This document shows positions 7,931 through 15,981 of a stretch of 64,000 nucleotides of DNA, piece by piece. This DNA is from Devosia sp. 66-14 (GTDB lineage: Bacteria; Pseudomonadota; Alphaproteobacteria; Rhizobiales; Devosiaceae): positions 220,916 through 284,915 of the forward strand of contig MKVB01000005.1 of assembly GCA_001899085.1 (NCBI GenBank), in the 5' to 3' direction. Below the pieces are notes generated by a model. That model did not search any database and was not told the DNA's origin. It worked only from the letters and a program-made list of their open reading frames with translations. A program made the translations under genes and the position numbers. Each line of letters begins with the position of its first letter. The first letter of the stretch is position 1.

Positions 7931-8761
7931 GTGAATTTCATGGATGCGCAGAGCGGGCACGAGGTGCTGGTGGACGTGGTCGGCGCCGGCGTGCGGCGTG
8001 ATGGCCGCTGGCTGGTCGAGGGCGTCGACGTAACGATCCGCAAGCGCGAGATCGTCACGCTTATCGGGCCGAACGGCTCGGGCAAATCGACCACGGCGAA
8101 GCTGGTCACCGGCGTGCTGAAGCCCGATGCCGGCGCGGTGTCGCGCAAGTCGGGGCTGCGCATCGGCTATGTGCCGCAAAAGCTTTCGATCGACTGGACC
8201 ATGCCGCTGACGGTGCGACGGCTGATGTCGCTGACCGGCAGCTATCCGGCGTCGGAGATCGATGCGGCGCTCGCCGCGACCGGCGTGGCCCACCTCGCCA
8301 ATGCCGAAGTGCAGCATTTGTCGGGAGGCGAGTTCCAGCGGGCCCTGCTGGCGCGGGCGATGATCCGGAAGCCCGACCTGCTGGTGCTGGACGAGCCGGT
8401 GCAGGGGGTGGATTTCTCCGGCGAAGTCGCGCTTTACGACCTGATCGGCCGGATCCGCGACGAGACCGGCTGCGGCATCCTGCTGATCAGCCACGACCTG
8501 CATGTGGTGATGGCGGCGACCGATACGGTGATCTGCCTCAACGGCCATGTGTGCTGCCGCGGCACCCCGGAATCGGTGGCGCGGAGCCCGGAATATCTCA
8601 GCCTGTTCGGAGCGCGCGCCGCCAACGCGCTGGCGGTGTATCAGCACCACCACGACCATACCCACCTGCCCGACGGTCGGGTCGAGGAAGCGGATGGGCG
8701 GATCGTCGAAGCGCACGAGCATGTGCATGAGCACGAGCATGAGGGACACAGCCATGCTTGA
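7931..8761 (+). CDS. znuC: Zinc ABC transporter ATP-binding protein ZnuC
   Basis: A 276-residue ABC ATPase with Walker A GPNGSGKSTTAK, signature LSGGEFQRALLARAM, Walker B DLLVLDEPVQGVD and the H-loop LLISHDLHVVM. The last 45 residues are an extra His/Glu-rich tail (HHHDHTHLPDG and EHVHEHEHEGHSHA), as in several alphaproteobacterial ZnuC proteins, which may sense or buffer zinc. The start is a GTG at 7931 with AGAGACGG just upstream; ATG 7940 is an alternative. It overlaps znuB by eight bases and so is translationally coupled to it. Confidence 0.93.
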   Translation: MNFMDAQSGHEVLVDVVGAGVRRDGRWLVEGVDVTIRKREIVTLIGPNGSGKSTTAKLVTGVLKPDAGAVSRKSGLRIGYVPQKLSIDWTMPLTVRRLMSLTGSYPASEIDAALAATGVAHLANAEVQHLSGGEFQRALLARAMIRKPDLLVLDEPVQGVDFSGEVALYDLIGRIRDETGCGILLISHDLHVVMAATDTVICLNGHVCCRGTPESVARSPEYLSLFGARAANALAVYQHHHDHTHLPDGRVEEADGRIVEAHEHVHEHEHEGHSHA

Positions 8762-9560
8762 AGACTTCTTCACCCGCTCGATCATTGCCGGGATCGGGCT
8801 GGCGCTGGTGACCGGGCCGCTCGGCTGCTTCATCGTGTGGCGGCGGATGGCCTATTTCGGCGACACCATGGCGCATTCGGCGCTGCTCGGAGTGGCGCTC
8901 AGCCTGGTGCTGCAGGTGGACATGACGCTGGGGGTGTTCATCATCGCCGCCGCGGTCGCCGGAGCCTTGCTTCTGCTGCAGCGGCGACAGACGCTGTCGA
9001 CCGATGCGCTGCTCGGCATCCTCAGCCATTCGGCGCTGGCAATCGGCCTCGTGGTGGCGTTCCTCAGCGGCATCCGTGTCGACCTGATGGGGTTCCTGTT
9101 CGGCGACATCCTCGCCGTGTCGGTCACCGATATCGTGGTGATCTATCTCGGCGGCCTCGTGATCCTTGCGGTGCTCGCCGCGATGTGGCGGCCATTGCTG
9201 GCGGCGACGGTCAATGCCGAGGTCGCGGAAGCCGAGGGCATGCGGCCCGAGGTGACGCGGATCGTGTTCATGCTGCTGCTCGCCTCGGTGATCGCCATCG
9301 CCATGAAGATCGTCGGCGTGCTGCTGATCACGGCGCTGCTGATCATTCCGGCGGCGACGGCGCGGCGGCTGAGCGCCACGCCCGAGCAGATGGCGCTGAT
9401 CTCGGCCGGCGTCGGGGCGCTGGCAGTGGCGGGCGGGCTGTTCGGCTCGCTGCGGTTCGATACGCCGAGCGGCCCGTCGATCGTCGTCGCGGCACTCGTG
9501 CTGTTCCTCATTTCCATCGCGCTGCCGGTGCAGCTGTGGCGCGCCAGACGGGAGGCCTGA
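8754..9560 (+). CDS. znuB: Zinc ABC transporter permease ZnuB
   Basis: A 268-residue ABC-3 family permease with about eight membrane segments. The N-terminus MLEDFFTRSIIAGIG and the motif FIVWRRMAYFGDTMAHSALL are diagnostic of ZnuB/MntB permeases, and LLITALLIIPAATARRLS is the conserved coupling region near the C-terminus. The start at 8754 is chosen over an upstream in-frame ATG because the extra residues are only the shadow of the znuC His-rich tail. It lies between znuC (overlap) and zur (3-base gap) in one operon. Confidence 0.94.
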   Translation: MLEDFFTRSIIAGIGLALVTGPLGCFIVWRRMAYFGDTMAHSALLGVALSLVLQVDMTLGVFIIAAAVAGALLLLQRRQTLSTDALLGILSHSALAIGLVVAFLSGIRVDLMGFLFGDILAVSVTDIVVIYLGGLVILAVLAAMWRPLLAATVNAEVAEAEGMRPEVTRIVFMLLLASVIAIAMKIVGVLLITALLIIPAATARRLSATPEQMALISAGVGALAVAGGLFGSLRFDTPSGPSIVVAALVLFLISIALPVQLWRARREA

Positions 9561-9563
9561 GCC

Positions 9564-9998
9564 ATGGCCCATAGCCACGAAGCCCACCACCACGAGCGGC
9601 CGCGTGACCTGACGCGGAACCAGGAACTGGTGCTGACGACGCTCAACAATGCCGATGCGCCGCTCTCGGCCTACGACATCCTGGATCGGTTGCGCGATGA
9701 GGGGCTGCGGGCGCCGCTGCAGGTGTACCGGGCGCTGGAAAAGCTGATCGAGCATGGGCTGGCGCACCGGCTGGAATCGCTCAACGCCTTTGTCTGCTGC
9801 GCCGATGCCAATTGCCACGGTCGCGCCAGCGGCACGGCGGCCTTCGCCATCTGCTCGGGCTGCGGACGGGTGGACGAGTTCGCTGATCCGGAGGTGACGG
9901 CGCGCCTCGCGGCCTGGGCCGCAGAGACGGGGTTCGGGCTGGAGCGCACGACGATCGAACTGCGCGGCCGCTGCTCGGAGTGCCGCAAGGCGGCTTGA
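9564..9998 (+). CDS. zur: Fur-family zinc uptake regulator Zur
   Basis: A 144-residue Fur-family protein. It has an N-terminal His-rich start (MAHSHEAHHHE), a winged helix (APLSAYDILDRLRDEGLRAP followed by LQVYRALEKLIEHGLAHRLES), and two CxxC zinc sites: CADANC/CSGC in the middle (FAICSGCGRVDEF) and CSEC near the C-terminus. It is last in the znuC-znuB-zur operon, giving autoregulation through the boxes at 7857-7903. The zinc rather than iron assignment comes from context. Confidence 0.93.
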   Translation: MAHSHEAHHHERPRDLTRNQELVLTTLNNADAPLSAYDILDRLRDEGLRAPLQVYRALEKLIEHGLAHRLESLNAFVCCADANCHGRASGTAAFAICSGCGRVDEFADPEVTARLAAWAAETGFGLERTTIELRGRCSECRKAA

Positions 9999-10029
9999 GC
10001 CGTAGTGTCAGTCGGCCTCGGCGTGTTTG

Positions 10030-12258
10030 CTAACTCGCCTGGCGCAGAGCCTGCTCGCCCTGCAACAGCCGTTCCAGCTGCGCCAGCCGCAGCGGGCGGG
10101 CGAACAGGTAGCCCTGGAATTCGCGGCAGCCGAGGCGCGACAGCAGCGCCGCCTCCTCGCGCCGCTCGACGCCTTCGGCGGTGACGGCGAGCCCCATGGC
10201 GAACGCATAGATCATGGTGGATTCGACCAGCGCCGCCTGGACCGGGTCGCTGTCGATCTCGGCGACGAGCGAGCGGTCGAGCTTCACCCGGTCGAACTGG
10301 AACTGCTTGAGGTAGCCGATCGAGGAATAGCCGGTGCCGAAATCGTCGAGCGCGATGATGATGCCCGACTGGCGCAACTGCTCGATCAGCCGGATGGCAC
10401 GATCGGGGTGCGAAACGAGGAACGACTCGGTCACCTCGAGCTGCAGCCGGCTGGCAGCGACACCCCATTCCTCGAGCGTCGAAAACACCGTCTGCGGCAG
10501 GGTCGGATTGCGCAGTTGCGCCGGCGAGACGTTGACCGAAATCTTGAGCTCGCCGAGCGGCCCGATCTCCTCGATGGCGCGGCGCAGGGCGAACATGCCG
10601 AGGTCGTCGATCAGGCCCGAGGCCTCGGCCGCCGGAATGAACTCGCCAGGACCCATCGGGCCGGCGGCCCGGCGGTTCCAGCGCATCAGCGCCTCGACCC
10701 CGAGGATCGCCTGGGTACGGAAGTCGATGATCGGCTGGTACTCGAGATCGAACTCGCCGGCTTCGAGGCCGCGGCGAATGTCGGCCTGCAGCTCGATGCG
10801 GCGCCGGCGTTCGTCCTCGATGGCGGGATCGTATTCGACGGTGTGGTTGCCGCCCGTCTCGCGGGCCCGCGCCACGGCGGTCTCGGCCATGCGAATGACG
10901 TTGCCAACGTTATCACGGCGTGCCGGGGCGTCGGCGACGCCGATGCTCAGCCCCACCTTCAGTTTCAGGTTGCCGACTGGCAGCGCATCACCGGCTCCGG
11001 CGAGGATGCGCTCGGCAAAGCCACGCACCGTCGCGCCGGCATCCTCGCCGACGCGCGCCAGCGACAGCTCGGTCGGGCCGGTGCGCGCCAGCACGGCGCC
11101 GCCATCGATAATGGCCTCGAAGCGTTGCGCCAGGGCGATCAGCAGCTCGTTTGCCGCCTCACGGCCATAGAGGCCGACAATGTCCTGCAGGCCGTCGACA
11201 TTGATCTGGCTGATGGCAAGCGGCAGCTCGGCGCGCTTGCGCGGGATCGACTGGGCCAGTTGTTCCTCGAGCCCAAAGCGGCTCAGCAGGCCGGTCGTCC
11301 CGTCGTAGCGGGCGTTGTACCAGTCGCGCTCCTCGGAAACGGTGCGCAGCTTGATCGAGTGGCGGAACGCCGCCAGCACCACGAAGATCAGCACGCCGAT
11401 GACCAGCATCACCAGCACGGCCACCAGCGCGGTATGGGCGAAGGCCGGATCGCCCGGTCGGCGCGGCGGCCAGTCGATGGTGGCGATGGCCGCTCCCGCC
11501 GCGTCGGTGAGCGCCATCGAGTCATGGTCCGGTTTGGGCACCTCGACGAGCCGCGGCAGCGGCAGCTGAAAGCGCGCGGCGACGCCACGCAGCATGACAT
11601 CATCGAGCTGGCGGGCGAGCCAGAGCACGCGGCGCTGCTCCCTGGGAATGCTGGCCTGGCCGGTATTGCCATGCACCACCGCACCGGCCAGGGCGGCGGC
11701 GCCGCGGGCATTGCGCGAGAGATTGGAAACGGTGGCGTCGTCGCCGACCCTGGCGATGCCGCTCTCCAGCCGTTCGAACAGTTGCGGCACGCCGCTGAAC
11801 AGGTCGCCGAGCGTGCCGGTCACCGGTCCGCGGCTGGTCTCGCCGAAGACGATGTTGCCGTTCATGTCGGTGAGGATGGCGGTGTCGTAGGTGTCGGAAA
11901 TGCGGGCCGTGGCGCCCCAGGCGGAATCGAGCCAGGCCGGATTGGGCTCGACATAGGTGTTGATATAGGCCTCGGTCCAGGTCGCCTCGTCGGCGGCGCT
12001 CTCGGCGAGGCCGACCACCAGCGACTCGACGGCGGCGGCGATGGCGCTCTTGCCGCGATCGGAATCGATGGTGTTCATCTCGGCGCTCATCAGGTGCATG
12101 GCGACGAAGACCAGCGCGCAGACGCCGACATAGACGGCGACCGCCGGCAGGGCGATCCAGAAGGTGAAGTTGAGCAAGGCCGAACGATGGCGCCTCGGCC
12201 GGCGCACGCCGCGGGCGCTAGCGGCCAGAGCCGACGTCCTTTGAGCAGCTTTCGGCAA
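10030..12258 (-). CDS. Membrane-bound EAL phosphodiesterase with degenerate GGDEF and periplasmic CHASE4-like domain
   Basis: A 742-residue c-di-GMP protein. Order: cytoplasmic basic N-terminus, membrane segment about residues 29-55, a periplasmic sensor domain (about 56-260, CHASE4-like, with DEATWTEAYINTY), a second membrane segment about 270-292, GGDEF, then EAL. The cyclase motif is GPTEL (ARTGPTELSLA) instead of GGDEF, so this domain is probably regulatory. The EAL domain keeps EALMRW, VNVSPAQL, LEVTESFL, DDFGTGYSSIGYLKQ and AEGVE, so it should hydrolyse c-di-GMP. The start is TTG at 12258; a GTG at 12207 is an alternative, as no ATG precedes the first membrane segment. It is convergent with zur. 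Confidence 0.85.
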   Translation of the reverse strand: MPKAAQRTSALAASARGVRRPRRHRSALLNFTFWIALPAVAVYVGVCALVFVAMHLMSAEMNTIDSDRGKSAIAAAVESLVVGLAESAADEATWTEAYINTYVEPNPAWLDSAWGATARISDTYDTAILTDMNGNIVFGETSRGPVTGTLGDLFSGVPQLFERLESGIARVGDDATVSNLSRNARGAAALAGAVVHGNTGQASIPREQRRVLWLARQLDDVMLRGVAARFQLPLPRLVEVPKPDHDSMALTDAAGAAIATIDWPPRRPGDPAFAHTALVAVLVMLVIGVLIFVVLAAFRHSIKLRTVSEERDWYNARYDGTTGLLSRFGLEEQLAQSIPRKRAELPLAISQINVDGLQDIVGLYGREAANELLIALAQRFEAIIDGGAVLARTGPTELSLARVGEDAGATVRGFAERILAGAGDALPVGNLKLKVGLSIGVADAPARRDNVGNVIRMAETAVARARETGGNHTVEYDPAIEDERRRRIELQADIRRGLEAGEFDLEYQPIIDFRTQAILGVEALMRWNRRAAGPMGPGEFIPAAEASGLIDDLGMFALRRAIEEIGPLGELKISVNVSPAQLRNPTLPQTVFSTLEEWGVAASRLQLEVTESFLVSHPDRAIRLIEQLRQSGIIIALDDFGTGYSSIGYLKQFQFDRVKLDRSLVAEIDSDPVQAALVESTMIYAFAMGLAVTAEGVERREEAALLSRLGCREFQGYLFARPLRLAQLERLLQGEQALRQAS

Positions 12259-12334
12259 GTACAGACACCGGCGTGGGAAGCATCGCCGAACGCTAAGGGC
12301 CGCCGCTTAACAGCGGCTTAAAGTGTGAGACAGA

Positions 12335-13171
12335 TCAGGCCGAGGCCAGAGCTGCCTTCTTTGCCAGGCGTGTCTTGATGCTCTCGACGTCGGCGCGCGG
12401 CGTCGCGGCGAACAGCGAGCGGGTATAGGGGTGCTCGGGATTGGAGAACACCTTGTCGCGCGTCCCCTGCTCCACCGCCTCGCCCAGATACATCACCATC
12501 ACCTCATCGGCGATGTATTTCACCACGCTGAGATCGTGGCTGATGAACACGTAGGTGAGCCCGAACTCGTCCTGCAGGTCGGCCAGGAGGTTGAGGATCT
12601 GCGCCTGCACCGACAGGTCGAGCGCCGACACCGGCTCGTCGAGCACCAGCAGCGATGGCTTGAGGATGATGGCGCGGGCAATGGCGATGCGCTGGCGCTG
12701 GCCGCCCGAGAACATGTGCGGATAGCGGTTGAAGTGCTCGGGCTGCAGCCCGACCTTGACCAGCATGTCGAGAGCCCGCTCGCGGCGCTCGGCGGCCGAC
12801 ATCTTGGTGTTGAGCAGCAGCGGCTCCATCAGCACATTGCCGATCTTCTGGCGCGGGTTCAGCGAGCCATAGGGGTTCTGGAAGACGATCTGCACCTTGC
12901 GGCGCATGGCGGCGGTAACGCCGGTCTTCTTGATGTCGATGGTTTCGCCGTCGATCAGCAACTGCCCGTCGGTCTGGCGGTCGATCAGCGTGAGGATGCG
13001 CGCCAGGGTGGATTTGCCCGAACCGGACTCCCCGACAATGGCGAGAGTCTTGCCCTGCTCGAGCTTGAAGCTGACGCCCTTGACCGCGTGCACGGTGCGG
13101 CCGCCGCCGAACAGCGAACCGCCGATATGATAGTCGCGCACCAGGTTCCTGGCCTCGAGGACAGTGGCCAT
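12335..13171 (-). CDS. dppF: Dipeptide ABC transporter ATP-binding protein DppF
   Basis: A 278-residue ABC ATPase of the Dpp/Opp type. Walker [14 protein letters not shown]-loop VQIVFQNPYGSLNPRQ, signature FSGGQRQRIAIARAI, Walker B LLVLDEPVSALD and H-loop FISHDLSVVKYIAD are all present, followed by the C-terminal oligopeptide-transporter extension (HPYTRSLFAATP). The start at 13171 overlaps the DppD stop (TGATG), making DppF the last gene of the operon. The frame is open for another 175 codons upstream only as a shadow of dppD. Confidence 0.93.
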   Translation of the reverse strand: MATVLEARNLVRDYHIGGSLFGGGRTVHAVKGVSFKLEQGKTLAIVGESGSGKSTLARILTLIDRQTDGQLLIDGETIDIKKTGVTAAMRRKVQIVFQNPYGSLNPRQKIGNVLMEPLLLNTKMSAAERRERALDMLVKVGLQPEHFNRYPHMFSGGQRQRIAIARAIILKPSLLVLDEPVSALDLSVQAQILNLLADLQDEFGLTYVFISHDLSVVKYIADEVMVMYLGEAVEQGTRDKVFSNPEHPYTRSLFAATPRADVESIKTRLAKKAALASA

Positions 13172-14007
13172 CACACCGCCTCCTCGAAATTGGCGCCGGT
13201 AATGGTGGGCAGCCGGTCGCCGGTGGCATTGTCGGGCAAAGCCGCCAGCAGCGCGCGGGTGTAGTTGCTCTTCGGCGCGGTGAAGAGTTCGAGCACGCCC
13301 GCCTCCTCCATCTTGCGGCCCTTGTACTGCACCACGACGCGGTCGGCGGTTTCGGCGACGACGCCGATATTGTGGGTGATCATGATCAGCCCCATGCCGT
13401 GCTCGGACTGCAGCCGCACCAGGAGGTCGAGGATCTGCTTCTGGATGGTCACGTCGAGCGCGGTGGTCGGCTCGTCCGCGATCAGCAGCTTGGGATTGCA
13501 GGCGATCGCCATGGCGATCATGACGCGCTGGTTCTGGCCGCCCGACATCTGGTGCGGATAGGATTTCAGCCGTTCGGCCGGGTTGGGAATGCCGACCTGA
13601 TCGAGCAGTTCGACGGCGCGGGCCCGGCGCCGCTGCCTGTCCATGCCGAGATGGAAGCGCAGCACCTCCTCGATCTGGAAGCCCACGGTGAAGCACGGGT
13701 TGAGGCTGGTCATCGGCTCCTGGAAGATCATGGCGACATCCTTGCCGATGATCTTGCGCCTGTCGGCTGCCGACATGGCCAGGAGGTTCTTGCCATCGAA
13801 CTCCATCTTGTCGGCGGTGACCGTGGCGGTCGGCGGCAACAGGCCCATGACGGCCAGCATGGCGACCGACTTGCCCGAACCGGACTCGCCGACAATGGCC
13901 AGCACTTCGCGGGCGTCGACGTAAAGGTCGATGCCTTTGACGGCGTTGAACACGCCGACAGATGTATCGAAGCTGACGGTGAGGTTTTTGACTTCGAGCA
14001 GATGCAT
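13171..14007 (-). CDS. dppD: Dipeptide ABC transporter ATP-binding protein DppD
   Basis: A 278-residue ABC ATPase paired with DppF. Walker [14 protein letters not shown]-loop [17 protein letters not shown], signature [15 protein letters not shown], Walker [15 protein letters not shown] and H-loop [10 protein letters not shown] are visible, with a C-terminal TRALLAALP peptide-transporter segment. The start at ATG 14007 ([13 protein letters not shown]) is chosen because it begins directly with the first strand of the ATPase fold and lies four bases after the dppC stop. The gene would energise dipeptide import with DppF. Confidence 0.93.
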   Translation of the reverse strand: MHLLEVKNLTVSFDTSVGVFNAVKGIDLYVDAREVLAIVGESGSGKSVAMLAVMGLLPPTATVTADKMEFDGKNLLAMSAADRRKIIGKDVAMIFQEPMTSLNPCFTVGFQIEEVLRFHLGMDRQRRRARAVELLDQVGIPNPAERLKSYPHQMSGGQNQRVMIAMAIACNPKLLIADEPTTALDVTIQKQILDLLVRLQSEHGMGLIMITHNIGVVAETADRVVVQYKGRKMEEAGVLELFTAPKSNYTRALLAALPDNATGDRLPTITGANFEEAV

Positions 14008-14011
14008 CGCC

Positions 14012-14917
14012 TCAGCTCCGCTTGAGCTTGGGATCGAGCGCATCGCGCAGCCCGTCGCCGACGAGGTTGATGGCCAGGACGGTGATCAGGATGGCGAGGC
14101 CAGGCATGGTGACGATCCACCAGGCGCTGGTGATGAACTCACGGGCGCGCGCCAGCATGGTGCCCCATTCCGGGGTCGGGGGCTGCGCCCCCATGCCGAG
14201 AAAGCCGAGCGCCGCCGCTTCGAGAATGGCGTTGGAGAAGCTCAGCGTCGCCTGGACGATCAGCGGCCCGAGGCAGTTGGGCAGGATGGTGACGAACATC
14301 AGCCGGATGTGGCTGGCGCCTGCCACCTTGGCCGAGGTGACATATTCGCGGCTCTTTTCGCTGAGCACCGCGGCGCGGGTCAGGCGGGCGAAATGCGGCT
14401 GCAGGACCAGCGCAATGGCCAGCATGGCGTTGAACAGGCCGGGGCCGAGGATCGCCACCAGCACCAACGCCAGCAAGAGCGAGGGGAAAGCGAGGATGAT
14501 ATCCATGACGCGCATGATCAGCGCATCGACCCAGCCACGGAAATAGCCGGCGAGAAGGCCCAGCGTGACGCCGACGATGAGCGCGCCGGTGACGACGATG
14601 AAGCCGATCATCAGCGAATAGCGCGAGCCGTGGATCAGTCGCGAGAGGATGTCGCGGCCGACCTCGTCGGTGCCGAGGAAGAATTGCGGCTGCGTGCCGC
14701 CGGCCCATGGCGGCGCCATGCGGATGAACTCGCGGAACTGCTGGTCGGGCGAGAACGGCGCCAGCACCGGCGCGAAGAGCGCAACCAGGATCAGCAGCAC
14801 GAACACGGCGAGGCCGAGCACAGCGCCGTGGTTCATCGAGAAATAGTACCAGAACTCGCGCAGCCCGCTGAAGCGGCCGGGAGCGACGGACGTGGTGGTG
14901 GTGGTTTCGGTGGCCAT
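14012..14917 (-). CDS. dppC: Dipeptide ABC transporter permease DppC
   Basis: A 301-residue permease. A Thr-rich cytoplasmic N-terminus precedes the first membrane segment (LGLAVFVLLILVALFAPVLA). The characteristic periplasmic loop follows (LGTDEVGRDILSRLIHGSRY), and the EAA-type coupling motif is EYVTSAKVAGASHIRLMFVTI. Six membrane segments match DppC/OppC. The start at 14917 overlaps the dppB stop by one base. Together with DppB it forms the membrane channel. Confidence 0.93.
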   Translation of the reverse strand: MATETTTTTSVAPGRFSGLREFWYYFSMNHGAVLGLAVFVLLILVALFAPVLAPFSPDQQFREFIRMAPPWAGGTQPQFFLGTDEVGRDILSRLIHGSRYSLMIGFIVVTGALIVGVTLGLLAGYFRGWVDALIMRVMDIILAFPSLLLALVLVAILGPGLFNAMLAIALVLQPHFARLTRAAVLSEKSREYVTSAKVAGASHIRLMFVTILPNCLGPLIVQATLSFSNAILEAAALGFLGMGAQPPTPEWGTMLARAREFITSAWWIVTMPGLAILITVLAINLVGDGLRDALDPKLKRS

Positions 14918-15924
14918 CACTGCACCCTGATGCGCGGATTGATGACGGCGTAGAGGATGTCGACGATGAGGTTCACCGCCATGACGATCAACGCGATGAG
15001 CAGCAGGCCCGACTGCACCGAGACGTAGTCGCGCTTGGAAATCGAGTCGATCATCCATTTGCCGATGCCCGGCCAGGAAAAGATCGTCTCGGTCAGGATG
15101 GCGCCGGCCATCAGCAGCCCGACCTGGAGGCCGATCGTGGTGACCACCGGGATCAGGGCGTTGCGGAACGCATGGATGCCGACGACGCGCCTGGGTTCCA
15201 GCCCCTTGGCGCGGGCGGTGCGGACATAGTCCTCGCCCAGCACTTCCAGCATGGCGGAGCGGGTCTGGCGGGCGATGACGGCGAGCGGAATGGTGCCCAG
15301 CACGATCGCCGGCAGGATCAGGTGCCGCAGCGCCGAAACGAACCCGTCGGGCTTGCCGGCCAGCAGGCTGTCGATCAGCATGAAGCCGGTGACGCGCGGG
15401 AAGAAGAAGTTGAGGGCGATACGGCCGGAAACCGGGGTCCAGCCGAGATAGCCGGAAAAGAAGATGATGAGCAGCAGCCCCCACCAGAAGATCGGCATCG
15501 AGTAGCCGGTGAGCGCCACGCCCATGGTGATCTGGTCGAACCACGAGCCGCGCTTGATGGCGGCGAAGATGCCGGCGGGAATGCCCAGCGCCACGGCGAT
15601 CAGCATGGCGAACAGCGCCAGTTCGACGGTTGCCGGAAACAGCGTCAGGAACTCATCGATCACCGGCCGCTTGGTGGCCAGCGAGACGCCGAAATTGCCC
15701 TGCAGGATGCCGGCGACGTAGTTGAAGTACTGCTGCCAGATCGGCAGGTTGTAGCCGAACTGTTCCTTCAGGATCTCGTAGCGTTCGGGGGTGACGCCGT
15801 GCTGGCCGGCCATCGCGAGGATGGGGTCGCCGGGAAGCAGGCGGATGAAGGCAAACGACGCGATCGTGATGCCGATGATGGTCGGCACGATCAGGGCGAG
15901 CTTCTGAAGGACAAATCGCAGCAT
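14917..15924 (-). CDS. dppB: Dipeptide ABC transporter permease DppB
   Basis: A 335-residue permease beginning MLRFVLQKLALIVPTIIG, the typical DppB N-terminal membrane segment. The motifs FIRLLPGDPI, GNFGVSLATKRPV and the EAA-type loop DYVRTARAKGLEPRRVVGIH are visible, with six membrane segments in all. ATG 15924 is preferred to the TTG at 15936, which lies against the hairpin; no strong Shine-Dalgarno is visible for either. A large hairpin (15937-15964) separates it from dppA and may lower its translation relative to dppA. Confidence 0.92.
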   Translation of the reverse strand: MLRFVLQKLALIVPTIIGITIASFAFIRLLPGDPILAMAGQHGVTPERYEILKEQFGYNLPIWQQYFNYVAGILQGNFGVSLATKRPVIDEFLTLFPATVELALFAMLIAVALGIPAGIFAAIKRGSWFDQITMGVALTGYSMPIFWWGLLLIIFFSGYLGWTPVSGRIALNFFFPRVTGFMLIDSLLAGKPDGFVSALRHLILPAIVLGTIPLAVIARQTRSAMLEVLGEDYVRTARAKGLEPRRVVGIHAFRNALIPVVTTIGLQVGLLMAGAILTETIFSWPGIGKWMIDSISKRDYVSVQSGLLLIALIVMAVNLIVDILYAVINPRIRVQ

Positions 15925-15936
15925 TGGGTACGCCAA

Positions 15937-15964
15937 GGGGCGGCGCCGGTGCTGGCGCCGCCCC
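15937..15964 (-). terminator. Strong intercistronic hairpin between dppA and dppB
   Basis: A perfect 11-bp GC stem (GGGGCGGCGCC / GGCGCCGCCCC) closes a six-base loop, 17 bases after the dppA stop and 12 bases before the dppB start. There is no U-tract. This is the usual form of a 3'-stabilising or partly terminating hairpin that lets a binding-protein gene be expressed above its permeases. Confidence 0.7.
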
Positions 15965-15981
15965 TCGAACTCTATCTCTTA

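Noticed and set aside
10027-12321. A 764-codon forward frame opposite the GGDEF-EAL gene
   Set aside because: It mirrors the EAL gene almost exactly and has no motif of its own.
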